Part shown: in pieces, positions 61,397 to 64,000 of the stretch
Numbering within the stretch: the stretch's first letter is position 1
Layout: the number at the start of each line of letters is the position of its first letter
Assembly: GCF_963675065.1 (NCBI RefSeq)
Contig: NZ_OY775906.1
Span: forward strand, 2,644,001 to 2,708,000
Reading direction: 5' to 3'
DNA length: 64,000 bases
Source: an uncultured Draconibacterium sp.
GTDB lineage: Bacteria; Bacteroidota; Bacteroidia; Bacteroidales; Prolixibacteraceae
The notes under the pieces: model-generated
Seen by the model: only the letters and a program-made list of their open reading frames with translations
What the model was told of the DNA's origin: nothing
The model's database searches: none
Made by a program: the position numbers and the translations under genes

Positions 61397-62176
61397 ATGC
61401 TTTACAACAAAGTATTTCCACATAAAAGTTCGAAAATCTGGGTGGTGTTTGTACACGGTGCCGGGGGAAGTAATGTTGTGTGGTTTAGGCAACTGCGCGA
61501 ATTCAAAAAGCATTTTAATGTGCTATTGGTAGACCTGCGCGGGCATGGGAAATCGAAAAAAGAATACACCCAGGCAGAGATTTATGCTTTTGATGAAATT
61601 GCATTGGATGTGATCAAAACAATGGATCACCTGAAAATTGAGAAAGCACATCTGGTCGGCATTTCGTTGGGTTGTATTGTTATTCGCGCCATGGACAAAC
61701 TGGCTCCGGGCCGTGCCGAATCAATTATTTTAGGAGGTGCAGTGGTTCAGTTTAACTCGCGCATCAACGCATTGGTTTCGGTGGCCAAATTGTTACAAAC
61801 GATTTTCCCGTACATGTGGCTGTACAGAATCAATGCGTGGATTCTTATTCCTTATAAAAAAGATATTGCATCGCGTAAATTGTTTATTCGGGAAGCTATT
61901 CGTTTGGGTGAAAAAGAATTTAAGAAATGGCTGCGTATGTCAACGGAAATCAAGGACCATTTACAGGAATTTTTGATTAAAGAAGCATCGGCTCCTGTTT
62001 TGTATCTGATGGGAGACCGCGATCATATGTTTTTACCAACGGTATCGAACCTGGTAAAGAAACATTTTAACTCGAAACTGGAGGTTATTAAAAATAGCGG
62101 CCACGTTTGTAATATCGATCAGCCCGATATTTTTAATGAACGTAGTATTCAGTTTATTAAAAGTATTTCTTCTTAG
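61397..62176 (+). CDS. Alpha/beta-fold hydrolase
   Basis: A 259-residue hydrolase with the oxyanion stretch WVVFVHGAGGSNVVWF, nucleophile Ser in LVGISLGCIVIRAM, an Asp in LMGDRDHMFLP and the His in NSGHVCNIDQP. The fold is of the esterase/haloperoxidase/BioH-like type; the substrate is unknown. No signal peptide. It appears as a single gene with a promoter that directly abuts the start codon. Confidence 0.88.
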   Translation: MLYNKVFPHKSSKIWVVFVHGAGGSNVVWFRQLREFKKHFNVLLVDLRGHGKSKKEYTQAEIYAFDEIALDVIKTMDHLKIEKAHLVGISLGCIVIRAMDKLAPGRAESIILGGAVVQFNSRINALVSVAKLLQTIFPYMWLYRINAWILIPYKKDIASRKLFIREAIRLGEKEFKKWLRMSTEIKDHLQEFLIKEASAPVLYLMGDRDHMFLPTVSNLVKKHFNSKLEVIKNSGHVCNIDQPDIFNERSIQFIKSISS

Positions 62177-62600
62177 GCTTCAATATTCTTACAAAAAATT
62201 TCATGATTTCCGGAAATCACCAACAGGATTATAAGTGAAGCCAATCGGCTGCATTTCATAAAAACGATCAGATTACCAGACGCATACAACGACTGAGCAT
62301 TGAATAGCATTATTGAATGCGCCTTTGATTTACTTACGCATCAACCCCGGGTTTCACCCGAGGTTAATCTTATTTTATCCCTTCGGGATATGGAGCAGAA
62401 CTACTACGTTTAGAAGAGTAAGTTGAACCGACGGATTTAAACTCTATACCTATTATGGCGATTAAAGCGTCGAATCTGATTAACCCGGCGTGTAACACCG
62501 GGATGAAATAACTGATGGAAAATCGTCCGGAATAGTTAATAGATCAGAGATTTACCGAACTTCCGGACGAAAAATTGCAATCTTCCTTTGATCGCATGTC
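62177..62600. other. Gene-free stretch with REP-like hairpin cluster
   Basis: No coding region is visible. The sequence contains three hairpins in 62336-62512 (described separately) and otherwise unremarkable AT-rich DNA. Confidence 0.6.
62336..62512. repeat. REP-like cluster of three hairpins
   Basis: Hairpin 1: AACCCCGGGT (62343-62352) with ACCCGAGGTT (62356-62365). Hairpin 2: TATCCC/GGGATA (62376-62390, loop TTC). Hairpin 3: CCCGGCGT (62484-62491) with ACACCGGG (62495-62502). Hairpins 1 and 3 share GGTTAATC in opposite orientation, so they form an inverted pair about 120 bases apart. Confidence 0.8.
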
Positions 62601-62630
62601 AAAAAAAATCCCCCCGTAAAATACGGAGGG
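62601..62630 (-). terminator. Intrinsic terminator of the second hydrogenase locus
   Basis: On the minus strand, CCCTCCGTA pairs with TACGGGGGG (one G-U), followed by A and eight T (62601-62608 complement). It terminates the NuoE-like gene at 62665. Confidence 0.85.
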
Positions 62631-62664
62631 AAAATTTCAATCGAACAATATTTTATACAATCGA

Positions 62665-63147
62665 CTAACGATTGTGATATTCGGCGATAATCTTCTTTAC
62701 ATCGGTTGGTGCTACCCTGCCGTACACTTTTTCGCCAACGGTTACCACCGGAGCCAAACCACAGGCTCCCACACAGCGCAAGCAGTTAATGGAAAATTTA
62801 CCATCTTCGGTCGACTCACCCACTTCCACTTTCAGCTGGCGTTTGAATTCGTTGAGCACCTGCTCGGCACCACGAACATAACAGGCCGTTCCCATACAAA
62901 TTGAGATTGGATTTTCGCCCTGCGGAATCATTGTAAAAAAGCTGTAAAAAGTTACAACACCGTACACTTTAGCCACCGATGTTTTTAGCTCTTTTGCAAT
63001 TACTTCCTGCACCTCAGCGGGCAAATAACCCAATTTGCTTTGCACCTGGTGTAGCACGTTTATCAGTTCGCTTTCCTTATTTTCAAACTCCTTACAAATA
63101 TCTTTTATGAGTTGTACTGTATTCTCTGCTAATTTAATTTTTGGCAT
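62665..63147 (-). CDS. NADH-dependent [FeFe]-hydrogenase, NuoE-like subunit (second copy)
   Basis: A 160-residue thioredoxin-fold [2Fe-2S] protein. Cluster ligands: C-x4-C in CMGTAC and C-x3-C in CLRCVGAC. Family block VAKVYGVVTFYSFF. It is a paralog of the product of 38281-38757. It is encoded 47 bases after the second hydA on the minus strand, whereas the first locus has the order NuoE, NuoF, HydA. The NuoF-like gene of this locus, if present, lies to the right of the window. Confidence 0.94.
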   Translation of the reverse strand: MPKIKLAENTVQLIKDICKEFENKESELINVLHQVQSKLGYLPAEVQEVIAKELKTSVAKVYGVVTFYSFFTMIPQGENPISICMGTACYVRGAEQVLNEFKRQLKVEVGESTEDGKFSINCLRCVGACGLAPVVTVGEKVYGRVAPTDVKKIIAEYHNR

Positions 63148-63194
63148 TTTCTTACGTTTTAAAATTTAAACATTCAAAAATTCACGCATTCATT

Positions 63195-64000
63195 TTAAGT
63201 CCTGTCGAAATACTTGGTGTGCAACAAATGATGTGCTTTTTCGCTCATCGGTTCACCCAGGAACTTTTCATACAACTCAATAATATGTGGATTCTCGTGC
63301 GATTTCCGCAGAGTTTTATTCTTGTCTTCCTGATACAGGGCAGCCTGACGCTTTTTCAAAATGCCGGCATCTCCGTGGTGATAAGGTTGTCCACCACCAC
63401 CTATACATCCACCAGGGCAGCTCATTATCTCAATGGCGTGGAATTCACTGTTTCCTGCCTGAATATCTTCCAGAAGTTTACGTGCATTACCCAATCCGTG
63501 TGCAATACCAATTTTTATTGGCAAGCCGTCAAAATCGATAGTTGCTTCGCGTATTCCTTCCATACCACGCAGTTCATCAAAATCTAATTTTGGTAATTCT
63601 TTTTTGGTATGAACTTCATACGCAGTACGAACTGCTGCTTCAATAACACCGCCGGTTGTTCCGAAGATCACTCCGGCACCTGTTGATTCACCCAGTGGAT
63701 TATCAAAGTCTTCGTTTGGCAGTGATTTAAATTCAATATTTGAAAGTTTGATCAGTGCGGCCAACTCTCGTGTAGTAATTGCATGATCAACATCCGGATT
63801 ATCATTGGTTTTAAACTCTTCGCGACCACACTCGTATTTTTTAGCCACGCATGGCATAATCGAAACTACAACCAAATCTTCGCGTTTAATTCCCAACTGA
63901 TCGGCAAAATAGGTTTTGGCAATAGCACCAAACATTTGCTGTGGCGATCGCGCTGTTGAAGGAATATCTTTCATTTCCGGGAATTGGTGTTCAAAGAATT
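63195..64000 (-). CDS. [FeFe]-hydrogenase catalytic subunit, second copy (5' part outside the window)
   Basis: The last about 268 residues of a second hydA. Present: the C-terminal half of the H-cluster domain with ligands in IMPCVAKKYE and MSCPGGCIGGGGQP, and the ending KAHHLLHTKYFDRT. It starts within FFEHQFPEMK at the edge, just after where the TSC motif of the H-cluster should be, so that ligand and the N-terminal cluster domains lie outside. Clearly homologous to the first HydA (shared LRKSHEN and HHLLHTKY ends) but not identical. Confidence 0.95.
   Translation of the reverse strand, partial: FFEHQFPEMKDIPSTARSPQQMFGAIAKTYFADQLGIKREDLVVVSIMPCVAKKYECGREEFKTNDNPDVDHAITTRELAALIKLSNIEFKSLPNEDFDNPLGESTGAGVIFGTTGGVIEAAVRTAYEVHTKKELPKLDFDELRGMEGIREATIDFDGLPIKIGIAHGLGNARKLLEDIQAGNSEFHAIEIMSCPGGCIGGGGQPYHHGDAGILKKRQAALYQEDKNKTLRKSHENPHIIELYEKFLGEPMSEKAHHLLHTKYFDRT

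Noticed and set aside
1..64000. tRNA, rRNA or riboswitch genes
   Set aside because: Intergenic regions were read on both strands for cloverleaf-like or known leader patterns; none was convincing.

Overview
The window is bacterial chromosome from the phylum Bacteroidota. Evidence: many intergenic regions carry the Bacteroidota-type promoter (-33 TTTG or TTG, then -7 TAnnTTTG). There is a fused GldF/GldG gliding-type ABC permease, a FecI-FecR-STN/TonB-receptor cassette, DUF4301 and DUF3857 proteins, and surE next to lpxB. Two [FeFe]-hydrogenase loci point to anaerobic or fermentative metabolism. An order such as Marinilabiliales is my inference. No rRNA, tRNA, CRISPR array, complete insertion sequence or prophage was seen.

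Layout. 1-7.3 kb: the end of a YgiQ-type radical SAM gene, a DUF4197 lipoprotein, an unknown lipoprotein, and a two-gene DUF3857/transglutaminase cassette. The cassette lies between an intact YhcC-type radical SAM gene and a 3'-terminal fragment of a second copy of that gene. 7.4-14.6 kb: DUF4301, a TPR protein, a DUF368 membrane protein, aroE, a low-molecular-weight phosphatase, a MaoC-type protein and a DMT transporter, with several REP-like repeats. 14.8-23 kb: a DUF1080 lipoprotein divergent from a TetR-led efflux operon (tetR, tolC-like, hlyD-like, two ABC ATPases, two ABC-2 permeases). An unrelated four-helix-bundle (23S intervening-sequence type) gene sits inside that operon. 23-26.3 kb: CHAD and DUF1697 proteins, a small AAA ATPase, and two decayed genes (a Crp/Fnr remnant and a secreted protein with three lesions). 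26.3-30.5 kb: a YgiD-like dioxygenase, a divergent HxlR regulator/quinone reductase pair, and a Na/Pi cotransporter.

30.5-37.9 kb: FecI-FecR-TonB receptor, a lipoprotein with an Asn/Gln/Gly repeat tail, and a PafA-like alkaline phosphatase superfamily protein that has lost nearly all catalytic residues. 38.3-41.8 kb: a compact three-gene NADH-linked [FeFe]-hydrogenase operon behind a palindrome-rich promoter. 41.8-48.5 kb: ogt-type methyltransferase, esterase and nuclease/phosphatase pair, an XRE regulator with two paralogous four-helix membrane proteins, an AGCS symporter, and a Cys-cluster protein. 48.5-56.5 kb, all on the minus strand: thioesterase, FAH-family hydrolase, exonuclease, dnaN, gldFG fusion, lpxB, a small membrane protein and surE. 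56.7-62.2 kb: S9 peptidase, aldo/keto reductase, NIPSNAP protein and an alpha/beta hydrolase. 62.7-64 kb: a second hydrogenase locus (NuoE-like subunit plus the 3' part of a second hydA) running off the right edge.

The most interesting points are the inactivated PafA-like protein, the transglutaminase pair (one member lacking its Cys) between duplicated gene ends, the two hydrogenase loci with a distinctive palindromic promoter, the intervening-sequence gene inside the efflux operon, and the repeated hairpin families. No clearly new multi-gene system could be demonstrated from sequence alone.
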